From contig VWZP01006018.1 in NCBI GenBank assembly GCA_013396995.1, positions 207,298 to 271,297 of the forward strand: a DNA stretch of 64,000 bases. The letters are read 5' to 3'. The notes under the pieces were generated by a model. It searched no databases. It was not told the origin of the DNA and was given only the letters and a program-made list of their open reading frames with translations. The DNA is from Dicaeum eximium. Lineage: Eukaryota; Chordata; Aves; Passeriformes; Dicaeidae. Shown here piece after piece: positions 1-10,843 of this stretch. A program made the translations under genes and the position numbers. Position 1 is the first letter of the stretch; the number at the start of each line of letters is the position of its first letter.

Positions 1-222
1 TGGGAGCAGAGCTGACCCCTCATGGCTGCATCCTCCTGTCAGGGAGCTGTAGAGAGTGATGAGGTCTCTCCTGAGCCTCCTCTTCTCCAGGATAAACAAC
101 CCCAGCTCCCCCAGCCGCTCCTCACAGGACTTGTGTCCCAGACCCCTCACAAGACTTGTGTCCCAGACCCCTCACCAGCCTTGCTGCCCTTCTCTGGGCC
201 CGCTCCAGCCCCTCAACACCTG
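1..222 (-). mobile_element. CR1 LINE fragment (reverse orientation, cut by window edge)
   Basis: The segment reads as the reverse complement of a CR1 retrotransposon body, with recognisable family phrases such as 'gtgatgaggtctctcctgag', 'cttctccaggataaacaacc' and 'ctgcccttctctgggcccgc'. CR1 is the dominant non-LTR retrotransposon of birds, and most copies are 5'-truncated and inactive. This copy runs off the left edge of the window. It carries an internal tandem duplication: a 23-base unit at 128-150 is repeated at 153-175, with a period of 25. The open frames across it are remnants of the element, not host genes. Recognition is by memory of the family consensus. Confidence 0.82.
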
Positions 223-1267
223 CCCTGAGCTGCGGGCCCAGAACCGAGCACAGCACTCAAGGTGCAGCCGCAGCAGTGCCGAGCACAAGGGACTTCCCTG
301 GTCCTGCTGGCCACGCTACCCTGACTCCAGAGGCTGGGGAAAGGCAGGCAGGCGCTCCTGGAGCCGTGTGCTGGCTGGGAGCTTCCCTGCAGCCTGCAGC
401 GGCCCCGCCGCCGGCTCGGTGACTCAGGCAGCAGCAGCAGCTGCCGGCCCGGCCCTCCCGGTTCTGCCGCTTTGTGACTCAGGCTCGCACCCCGGGCCAC
501 CCCCCGGAGCCCTGGGACGTGCCGCTCCACAGAGCTCTCCCTGCTTTCAAAGCAATCCCTGCCCAGAGCGCCTCGGGAAAATCTCCCTTTCAGCATTACC
601 AACGAAGAATTACTTAACGAAGCAGAGCGAGGAAGCGCTTTAACAATATCTTCTACTGAGGATGGGGAAGAGCGGAGTGCATGTGCTGACTAACAGCGGG
701 GATGGGGTGGGAAGGAGCTGGCTTCTCTGCGAGGGAGGAGAGAGCTCCTCACTGATGCTCTGGGCAGTACAGGAAAAGCTGTCATCTCCAACAGCAGCTC
801 CTTGCCTGCCAGCGATCTAACACCCACTGCTTCCACAGCTCCTTTCCCCCCTGGCTAAAATGCATGTTTAATATAATGTGCCTGGAACAGTAAGGAGGAA
901 TTAAACTGCAGCTACAGCTCTCCATTTGGCTAAAAGTGTTAAATACCAATGGAAAAAATTACAGTATTTGTGTAACCTTGAGAAGGAAGACCCCAAATAC
1001 ATAAGTCCATTTGTAATAAAGTAACCTTCTGTGAAAAGTGAATGAAAATGGGCCTGATGTGTTCTTTCCCGAGATCTGCGCACTGTCCAGAGACAGAACA
1101 CAGTTCTTGTAAAATACCACCAGGATTCACACACGTTCACAGGCTCACTGGCACCTCAGCTCTTTGCTAGCAGAGAAGAGTAAAAGTTCAGCCTCCCAGG
1201 AAAAGGCACAAATGTGGACAGGATGGGAGACAGCCACTCCAACACTGATTGAATTTCCTGAAGAAAC
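223..1267. other. Intergenic; GC-rich stretch with paired AP-1 motifs
   Basis: No coding gene is recognised. Positions 230-560 are GC-rich compared with the AT-rich sequence that follows and hold two perfect AP-1 cores, TGACTCA at 420-426 and 475-481, both in the context GTGACTCAGGC. The longest frame here (to 643) shows compositional bias and no domain that I recognise. The remainder to 1267 is unremarkable. Confidence 0.5.
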
Positions 1268-1367
1268 TTTTGGAGAGTGAAGGGTTTCCTCGTGGGGAGA
1301 GGGGGCACCAGCCTATCTGTTTCTACTTCTTATAAAAAGGTTTCTTTTATTCTTCAGGAAAACACAG
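1268..1367 (+). repeat. Left arm of long inverted repeat A
   Basis: About 100 bases here match the reverse complement of 2346-2446 at roughly 85% identity with small indels. Shared landmarks include 'ggagagtgaagggtttcctc', 'ctatctgtttcta' and 'cttttattcttcagg'. The arms are separated by about 980 bases. I see no clear target-site duplication outside them and do not recognise the family. Confidence 0.8.
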
Positions 1368-1710
1368 CAAGTAAAATACTTACATTGTGAAGATTCATGG
1401 ATCTCTCCAGGTTCTAGGGTCAAAGGTATGCAAACACTAAGAAGTAGAACCTCCCAATGCTATCAACAACTGCAAAAAATGTTAATTTTGTTTCAATTAT
1501 CTTCTGTAAGGGCAGACATGACCAGCCAAGACTACTCCATCTTATCTACCTGCTTAAGATAAAATTTTTTTGTCAGCTGCTATTCAAGTGCTGCACAGGT
1601 CTTCAAACACCATACACCCTTCACCTCATGCCTCAATTACATGCATGCTCACCACAAAACAGAGTGACTCAAAGTCTGCCCACACAGATTGTGGCCTAGA
1701 CAGCTGCTGA

Positions 1711-1741
1711 TCAGGATGTGGAGGATTCAGCCACATCCTGA
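1711..1741. repeat. Perfect 11-bp hairpin inside inverted repeat A
   Basis: TCAGGATGTGG (1711-1721) is the exact reverse complement of CCACATCCTGA (1731-1741), leaving a 9-base loop. It lies in the spacer between the two arms of inverted repeat A. Confidence 0.7.
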
Positions 1742-2345
1742 AAATGGAAGAGGCCACAAAGTAGGACAGGCAGGATGGCACTGACAGGCGTGTGAGTCAG
1801 AACACAAGGGAGAAATGAAGATACTGTTGACAGCACCGTGAGCCTGGAGGCAACAGGGAGCCTCATTTCTAGACACACAGCATGGTGATTTAAGATAACA
1901 CCCTTCTGCAGCAGATGCTGTAACACTCTCTCAGGACATATTCCTGAGCACAGTCTCATGATGGGATGTATTTATACCCTTGTCAGGACCTGTGTGAACA
2001 GCTCTTTAAGACAGGAGAGAAGGCTTCAGAGAATCTTTTGTGATTATTAGGTATGTTAGAACAGACTGGACCTTTGTCTCTCTGTTAACTTTTTGAGTCA
2101 ACTCCATGGGTCACCAGCCAGAAAACCCAACGTGAAATGCAGTCTGGTGTTTTGTTAATAATATACTCTGTGTTTGTTCATGTTCTTTAATCACATGGTT
2201 TTTGCTCTGTGGAACATCCTGTCTCTCTGGCCTAAGCCAGTTCAAAAGTAAAGATGCTTTGGACTGAATCCAGACACCACATATATTTTTGTCTTGCTCT
2301 GGAAACCCCATGTCAATTTAAAACCATTCAGCAGAGTTTGTATTA

Positions 2346-2446
2346 CTGTATTTGCCTGAAGAATAAAAGGAACATGTTTATAAGACATAGAAACAGATAG
2401 CCCCGTGCCCTCCCTCCTCCAAGAGGAAACCCTTCACTCTCCAAAA
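2346..2446 (-). repeat. Right arm of long inverted repeat A
   Basis: This is the reverse-complement partner of 1268-1367. The outer end 'ccaaaa' (2441-2446) pairs with 'ttttgg' at 1268, and the inner end 'ctgta' (2346-2350) pairs with the sequence near 1367. Arms of this length and similarity could form a long double-stranded stem if transcribed, or could be the terminal inverted repeats of a decayed DNA element. Confidence 0.8.
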
Positions 2447-5400
2447 CCAAACAGCTAACATACCAATAAATTTATTAAAATTAACTGCTCATAATAAGTT
2501 AATCATCTATTGCTACTGCTATGTTTCTAATACATCAGCAAATGTGGTAACTGCTTATTTTTCTGTATTTTCATACTAAGGTCACAGCATTAACATTTCA
2601 TACTAAAGTGCTTGGTCTGTCTGGTTTTGTACAGAAGGTTTTGGGGATTTGGGCATGTTGAATTAATCTATAAAACTTGTATTGTGTTTCTACTTCCAAG
2701 TATTAGTTAAACCACCAAATATGGCTCCAAATCAGTGCCACTGTTGGGAGCAGAATGTATTATACTAAACTTACCACTAAACAGCTTCCACCTCAGTTCC
2801 CCAGGGAACTGGCAGAACCTCTGGGTTCTACCACTGCTGCCTCCTGAGCTTTGCAAACTGGACAATATGCACAATACCCACTGGAGAATAGTCCCAGTGC
2901 AGGAAATCCTCCCTCAAGTCCCATCTGACTCATGCTTTCACAAGTTGGATAACAGGTTTTTATCCAGCCATGTTGATTCTCACCATGTCACTCAGAGTTT
3001 ACAGAGCACCTCAGTGCTTCACCTTCTGCCCTATTTGTAATGTCCCGTGGAGAAACTACTGAAACTGTGTCAGCACACTCAGGGGGACAGGATTCACAGA
3101 AGACACAATCAAACCAACCAGCACAACCAAAAAAAAAAGCCCCTCAAGATTTCCAGATCCCAAAAATACAAATAAACTGTGTAACTCAAAAGCTATACTA
3201 ATGTGGAGTTATATTTTATAATAAGAACCAGCAAATAAATGTATTGCAGAAAAGCCATTTCAAACCAAATGCATATATTATTTGTAACAAAGAAATATTG
3301 TAACATAAAGGAACCAGAACTGACCATCAGGAATTTGCAATTAATGTTTTACACGGACAGTTTATTCTGAAGAGACCTATTCTGAAACTAAGCAGATAAA
3401 TTAACCAATAATTAGCAAAATCACTCCAAAACAGCTTATCCATTCCAAGAATGTTTAGCTTTCATAGATGGGATTGTACTCATCCTCGCTCAACCCATCT
3501 AAAAGGCAGTTTTGAGAAACAAGAAACACAAAATTCTGACACTCAAATATCTTACTTTGTCATTAATCTTATTTTCCCAAGAAATGCTCTTACCACAGGA
3601 ATTAAATAGAACTATTACATCTTAATGGTAATTTATTAGGCAAATATTAGAACATACAGAAATGTTAAATATGTGGTCTGATAACACTGGACTTTTTATT
3701 CAAATCAATACTATTTGCTGAGGAAAAAAATTTACTTCACACAACCTGAGTTCTCATTTCTAGTAAAAATCTTCTCCTGTTAACAAGAGAAAAATGAAAC
3801 TAACATCTCCTTCTTTTCTCCCTTGGTATCCTGTAATTCCCTTTCATGAAAATTCAGGTAGCATTGACACATATATACACCTTTAGAGAGTAAAAGACCA
3901 CTATAAAGCTCACTCCCAAAAACTCAGAGTTTCCCTCAAAGTAACAGTTATGGACCTGGCAGTCTGTATCTGGCTTAAAGTCTTATTATATCCAGTGTGA
4001 TAAATACTCTCCATCCTGAGCCTATGTGACTGCAGCTGCTGTGAAAATTTCATTACAGTAAAAACCAGCTGAAGAAATAACTGCACAATACTCCTGTCCA
4101 TAAGGCATTTTTTAGGCTTGCATAAACCTCTTGTACCATGTTTAAATTACTATTCTTTTTTACAACTGTGGGAGACAGAACAAAGAAATGGCTTTGTTCA
4201 GAGTGCCACAAAAAGCAGAGCAGAGCTCCTCAGGGCAGCAGAGAGCAGCTGCTTCTGGTGAGAAGCTGAATATACACACAGATGGCTGTATTGCTGAAAA
4301 CTGGGAAAAAAGGCAGGAGTAAAAAAATAACCTGAAATTTCTGAGTTTGTACATACCTTCTGTCCTCTCCAGGAGAAGAGTGCAGGAGAGGACAGGCCCT
4401 CAGCCATTTCCTTCCCACCTCTGCACAGTTGTGTGACCCACATCCCCCTCCCCTGCAGCAACTCTGCAAGGTTCTTGTGCAGGTAAGACCTTTACTGCCT
4501 CTTGTTTGGAGAGTGCCTCAGTGTTTTGAGATTCCAAAAGGTTTCTGCACCTTCACTTGAACAGCTACACACACGTCAAACCTCTACAGAGCTGACTTTT
4601 TTAAGTAACAAAACTTGTTGGACAGGTGGATCTTGAAAAAGAAAATAATTCGAATTTAAATCTGGAGAAGACTAATGGGATACTCTGCTGTGATCTGACA
4701 CCACAGACACCTAAAGCTTTACACAGTCACTTCTGGAGGCAAAGAGCAAGTGTGAGCTGGATAAAATCCTCAGGAAGAAACCCAGACAGCATTGAAAAGT
4801 TTCAAATTACTCAAATCACCTCCGAGTAAGAAGCACTAGTGACAAACCATCCTCATTTTTCCAACACTTTGCCTTTAGAAATAGCGAATTAAATACTTTT
4901 CTTAAAGGAAGGGCTTTTTCATATCTATATCTATTCTATCTTAGATCCTGACAGTTTACAAGTAGTTTTTTAATGCTATGGTGTATAAAAAAACCAAAAA
5001 CAACAAAAAAAAGGCTTGGAGTCAGTCATATAAACCTCCTTATTTAGGGAAGCAAAACATTGTTAAAAAAACAAACAACAAACAACCAAACAAAAAACAG
5101 CTTTAAAACTTCCATACTTGAGATAGAGCTAAACAAACCAATGCCTGTGTTTCATTTCAAGTCTGAAAACTTCGTGTTGGATGAACTCCAGAAAGACAGA
5201 GTGATTTTAAACAGGCCAGAATAATCATAAATTTTGCTTCTATAAAAAAAGAAGAGTGTGTTTTGCTTGCCAACAGGACACCAAGAAACCTTCCCATGAG
5301 GGAAGGAGATGAACAATTGTTTTCAAGCCTCCCATCTGCACAGTCTTCCGTTATATTTTGAGAAGTTAAAATAATCTTTTGGAGATGAAAGTCTAAAGCA

Positions 5401-8400
5401 GAGAGATTATCTCCCTGAAAGAATCAGAGAAAAACTGCTGAACTTGCAGTGCTGAACACACAGAAGGGTCACACAAAGATAGACAATGCCACACTGCACT
5501 CAGGTAACCCCTAGCAAGAACAGCAAAGAGCCTGCTTCCCCAAAGACACAAAAGGATGAGACTTTTTCACTCTCTCCATGTGAGATGACTCCTACGTTAC
5601 AGCCTCTAAAACCAATTCACTCCTTTATTTTCCTAGTTTCTTTCCTGACTTTGTAAAACACTCTTGGTTTAGAGATAGTACCACAAAAATAGAGCAATCA
5701 GGGAAGATTGTAAAGTGCAGTATTTAGGCATTAATTGGCAATACCAACTTTTCCCACAATCCTTCATCCACACAAGCAAAGGCAAGAAAGTGTTTCCATG
5801 CCCAGTGCTGATCAATATTGTACTTCAGCAATTAATCACCTTGCTACAGAGGAGAAAACACAAAGGAGTGCCTTTATCCTGTCTGTGCTTTCATCAAGCC
5901 TTAGGCTGTAACATTAACTGCTAAACATTGGACATCTCAAATGGTTCAGCTGTTTAGGCTCCTTTTCTCTTTAAACAACATTGTGGTCCATTTTAAACCA
6001 CAGAGGAGAGCAGGTATTATGCTTTCTATACACTGTAACAGTTGTGCACAGCCCACTTTAAAATACCAAAAAAACCTCTAACTGAGTTACAATCCAACAA
6101 GCACAGCTCTTGAAGTCCATCCTCATTCAAAAGGAGCTCCACAACATAGAAGATGTGAGAACTGTGACAGGTCTAACTCACAAAAATTTCAAGAAATCCC
6201 CAAGACATCTCCTAGGAAGTTTGTAGGTGCCCATCTGGCAAAGAACTGATGTACAATCATGTTATGAACTTGAAGGTACAGCAATTTAATGAATATTGGA
6301 GTATAAAAATATTTTATAAAATTTTTTTTCTGTGACCAAAGGGAAACATTTACATTGGGTGATGGAGAAAGAATAAACAGAGGAGCAACATGTCTTAAAA
6401 ACTGGGGAAGTGTCAGTTTTAACACCCTTAATTTTTCTCACAAAGAAGGGGCAAGACTGCCTTTCCACAGTAGGGGCTTGGCAATTCAAAGGGTGTGATG
6501 AAAGTCCTTCTAAAAACAGCTTGGGAAATACATCCTTGTGAAAAATGGAAGGGAACAGACTACATACATGTGAGTTAGATTAACATTAAGCTCTGGTACA
6601 TTTATAGCATTTTAGAACTCAAGGGTTTATTCATGCTCAGAAGCCCACCTCAGCTGGGAATACAGTGCCATGACAGTGCCATAAAATTGAGGAAACCAGT
6701 TTGGAAATTATTTCTTTTTGTACAAGGAATACTCCCCAGAAATTCCATCCTGGCACTGTTCTATTAGTAAAGAAATCTTATCCAACCACTCCCAACAACC
6801 CTCATAGCAGGACTTTGAAGGCTTCAGTATTGCAAATTGATTTCCTATGCTACAAACAAAATACTTTTGAAAGTGCTCTGACCATGGGTGATCCTCAGCA
6901 GCCCTGCTGCTTCCAGGACACTTTCAGGTTCTTGTGCACTTTCAAGCCACACACTACTTGTATTTCTGCTTAAACTTGAGCCTTGCCCAAAGAAAGACCT
7001 GGCTTTTTCCCACTGCAGCTCTAATAGCATTGCCAGCAAAGAGAATTTATGCAGAGTAAAGAGACTGGCATTCCTCCTACAATAGGGCCAATTGTCTCAG
7101 GCTGCCACATACAGTTAAATGTTTACTTTGTTTTTTCACAACTCAACAGGAAAGGAAAGGTCAGACAGGCCCTACTGCAGAACAAAGATGTTGTCATTCA
7201 TCTATTCACCTCAAGCCAAGATTCCAGTGGGAGACTACTGCTTTCCAGTTTTTTCCTTCTTCCTCTGGGAGACAGACACCATGTAGTAAATTAACGCTCC
7301 AGCAATTCTACCGGTCTGGTTTCATATTCTAAAAGAAATATTAGATGTCAAAGTATGCTGTAAAGGTCCTGAAAGAGGAATATTTCCAGGATTTGCTCAC
7401 TGAGATTGGCTAAGAGAGAAAGATTAATCTCTTGAGACTATCCATGAATACCATCCTTTTTTGGCACACTTGAAAATGAGAGCTATAGCACAGATAGAGC
7501 CATAAGTGTGTAGTTTCCTGTGACACAAAATTTCTCTTGCTTGAAGTAGTGGAGACCCTATTCAAATTCAGTCTTCCAGAAACTGCTTTTGCCAGCACAA
7601 GGGTAAAATAAGACCAACTGTTTAACAAGAGTGAGACTGTTATTCTTGACTTGCTATGAATGGAAAACCTGAAGTTTCTCTCTCAGTTGATGAAGCATTA
7701 ATGCACATGGACAGACATTTGGACATCTATTCTATTAAAAATAACCAAAATCTTTCTTAACCTGTGCATATTTCTTTCTTTGTTCAATTAACACAAGGAA
7801 CAGAGATTAGACAATGAAAACCCATCACAATAGTAATCAAACTATTATTGTGAAGCAAAATATGCATGGGTCAAATAAGTATAATGTAATTCTCAACTAA
7901 TGAGAAAGATGCTCTGAGCCTGTAAAGGAAATGTGGATTATTTACTCCTGACATGAATAAGTCGTGCTCTGCTGAAACTTGTACCACATTGTTTGTGATG
8001 GTCTGAGTGGCCAGATGGTTGTTGGGACACTGCTTTGGATGGGATGAGTCACATCCCAGCAACACCTGCTCCTTTCTGCTGGCTACTGAGGAAACCAAGA
8101 TAACCAGCTCCAAATCAAAAGTCTGTATTTGAACAGGCAAGTCCTTCCTGCTTTGTTTCTTCCTGAGCTAAATATGCAGTTCATAAGATTAAACAATAAC
8201 TCTAGGACCTGAAGAGACTGCTGTGCCTGCAGTCTGGGAGATTTCATCTTTCTGAAAGACCATAACTTCAAAGACACAGTCTCATACTATTTCCAGCATA
8301 CACTGGGGAATCCCAAACTGGGAGTGCAGGGAGGAGTTTGGAGATGACAATGGACAATAAAAATCACAACCACAGCTGCCTGAGGAGATGTGAATTATCC

Positions 8401-9434
8401 AAACCTTCCACCTTTGGAGCTGCTTACACAAATTAAGCAGTACTTGTTCCATAGCTGGTTAAAAGCATGTGAGCCCCATTCAAACTGGTGAGCAACCTGT
8501 GCATCCTTCTGAAATGGCAAGCATGTGTCTGATTCCCAGACTCATTAAAGATGCTAAAAAATCCCTCATTGACCTAAGGTGGCAGTGGGATCTGACTGGA
8601 AAAGCACAGATTTCTTAAAAACAGTCAGTCTATAAAAGTCAGCCACATACGTCAGAGATGCACAGAAAATCCCTGGACATGACTCAAAACTCTTCCTCAT
8701 AAAGGTGATGGGAACATTCCTGGGCCAGATATTTTGGCTGCAAGTACTGTCCTGACCACTGGATAAGAACTTCATCATCCCCAGTAACCCATACCAGTAG
8801 AGTCCTGACTTCTCTAGGAGACAGGTAAAGATCAGGTTTCTACAGATCAGACCTGATCAGCCAGACCAGGCTCTTCACTTCAAAGAGGTCAGAAGTCTTC
8901 AAATAATCTTCAAGTTCATGTATGACTATGGATATATTTTATCAAGTAAGCAGGATTTTCATTCCCAAGTCAATACTATTACATTAGCAAAGAAAGTACT
9001 TTCCTATACAAACTGCCTTATATCACATACTATTCTGGTCAAACAGCATTTTAAGCTATGTTTGAAGACTGAAACACCACCACTGAAAACCTGGAAATGG
9101 GTAATATGATACAGAGTGCTTTAACAATATTACTGCAAGATTACTCCATTCTAGTTCCACCAAATCACTTCATGTCACATTTTGAAACTGAGATGTGAAA
9201 GGGCTATTACAGTACTGCATTCATAAATTCATATTATGTAAAATAAGTACTGACCTCAAGTCACAGAAATAATGCAAGCAGATTTAGAATTTTGTTCATT
9301 AGATCCTGTACAAAGTGAAAGACATTTCATTTTTCTTCACAATTATTCAGAAAAGACCATGACACAATAAAATATTTGTCAGTGGGATTTCTTGTAACAT
9401 TGCGTATCTGCCACGTTACTCAACTATTCCATGT
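2447..9434. other. Intergenic AT-rich sequence, no gene recognised
   Basis: This is the AT-rich flank upstream of ERRFI1. Only short open frames occur (about 100 codons or less), with no recognisable domain. Low-complexity A-rich stretches lie at about 3127-3138 and 4987-5100. I cannot assign any transcript from sequence alone, though a long non-coding RNA cannot be excluded. Confidence 0.5.
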
Positions 9435-9508
9435 ATCTCAGTCTCTTGGCTAACACAGAATTTAAACAGGAACACCCACAGTGGTTTTTAGAACATACCA
9501 GCATATTT
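9435..9508 (+). repeat. Left arm of long inverted repeat B
   Basis: This 74-base block matches the reverse complement of 10770-10843 without gaps and with only 6 mismatches (about 92% identity). The shared core includes 'tctcttggctaacacag' and 'aacacccacagtggttttta'. Spacing between the arms is about 1.26 kb. The family is not recognised. Confidence 0.85.
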
Positions 9509-9523
9509 TATTCTAAAAACCAC
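9481..9523. repeat. Perfect 13-bp hairpin at the inner edge of inverted repeat B
   Basis: GTGGTTTTTAGAA (9481-9493) and TTCTAAAAACCAC (9511-9523) are exact reverse complements with a 17-base loop. The left strand of this hairpin is part of the long arm 9435-9508. The motif therefore occurs three times: twice here, and once, trimmed to TCTAAAAACCAC, inside the distal arm near 10786-10797. Confidence 0.8.
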
Positions 9524-10752
9524 AAGGACAAGCCCTCTGCTTTACAAACTTACATGTACTTGTGTGTTTCATTTGGCTGACTGTAAATCCAGCTTTTCTG
9601 AGCGGAATCATTACAGTTTGATGACACCAAATAAATAGTGGCTCATGCTCTCATGCAAACAAGTGGGCAAAGGAGAATGTCAGAAATGCTATTAGGACAC
9701 TGCCCCTCATCTTTTGAACTTTCTCAGAAGGGAAATTTGAGAGCACAGATGAGGAGCAGCACAGAACAAACATCAAATATATTTTGTGAAGAGCCTGAAT
9801 ACACCGTGCCTCTGTAGAGCACGGAGATCTGCTCATCACACAGTGCAGACCCCATTAAAATGAAGAGGATGGTGGGGACACCACTTTAGCTTTCTGTAAG
9901 ACTCAGCATGGCAATTGAGGCTGTGATCCAAAGCCTGGGTGTGCAACCTCAACTCTGTTGTGCTGAGGCTGCTATTGAGACATAAAAAAGTGTACAAGCC
10001 TTACAAGGTAAAATCATGGACAAAGTGTAATAATCAAGACATGAATAACAGTCCAATGATTAAGGGAAGAAATACTGGCATGAAAAGGTCACACAAAGCC
10101 AAAAAATCTAAGAAGGAGTGAGCAGAGAAATTTCATGTTTTGTGCTACTTCTACTCTCTGTGAGATCCCAGTGCTCCTGCAGATGTTCATGAAAGTGCTC
10201 TCCTCCTTTGACTACCATTCACTAAATTCCTATTAGAGTCAGGGGAAAGCACTGGCATGAAAATAAGTGCCATATACCTTCCTTTACAGCCCTCCACATG
10301 ATTCACAATTATTTTAAAATTATAAAATTTTTCATCTATGGGGGTGAGTCAGAGAACTAGCAAGTGACTCGTTTTCCGGGCCATCTGTGTGCACCTCACA
10401 GACATTTGTCAGGATTCCTACAAGACCAAAACTATTTCTGAGACTTATTACTTTGTGACACAAACTCTGTTGTCAGCTGATTAAAAAGATACTGAAAGAA
10501 GGTGAGGCTCAGGGTACTGAGGACAAGCACACACAGTTTAACCGGCCATATTTACTTTTACACATATTTCCAACAGCCTATTGCCACACAACTGAATGCA
10601 AACAACAGTTAGTTGATGTTGTGACAGCAAATAAACCCCCACACTGTTATGATTACAAGCATAAATACTCAAAACTATTGATTACAAAGATTAACATTAT
10701 CTACCATTTGGTAACACCTAGGAATGAATACGGCAAAACATTTTAAAGCACC
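9524..10752. other. Spacer of inverted repeat B, no gene recognised
   Basis: About 1.2 kb of AT-rich sequence between the arms. The largest frame (60 codons at 9939-10121) has no recognised domain. An AP-1 core TGAGTCA lies near 10345. No transposase-like coding sequence is visible, so if the arms are terminal repeats the element is non-autonomous. Confidence 0.5.
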
Positions 10753-10774
10753 TATGTTGGTGTATACCAACATA
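10753..10774. repeat. Perfect 9-bp hairpin at the inner edge of the right arm of repeat B
   Basis: TATGTTGGT (10753-10761) and ACCAACATA (10766-10774) are exact reverse complements around a 4-base loop, GTAT. It directly abuts and slightly overlaps the inner end of the right arm. Confidence 0.75.
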
Positions 10775-10843
10775 TGCTGGTGTGCTCTAAAAACCACTGT
10801 GGGTGTTGCTGTTTAAATCCTGTGTTAGCCAAGAGATTGAGAT
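10770..10843 (-). repeat. Right arm of long inverted repeat B
   Basis: Reverse-complement partner of 9435-9508, with 68 of 74 positions matching and no gaps. The arm ends at 'tgagat' (10838-10843), which pairs with 'atctca' at 9435-9440. Sequence identity stops abruptly on both sides, which fits discrete element ends or a discrete inverted duplication. Confidence 0.85.

Noticed and set aside
56..643. 195-codon + strand frame at the left edge
   Set aside because: It starts within an antisense CR1 fragment and continues into GC-rich non-coding sequence.
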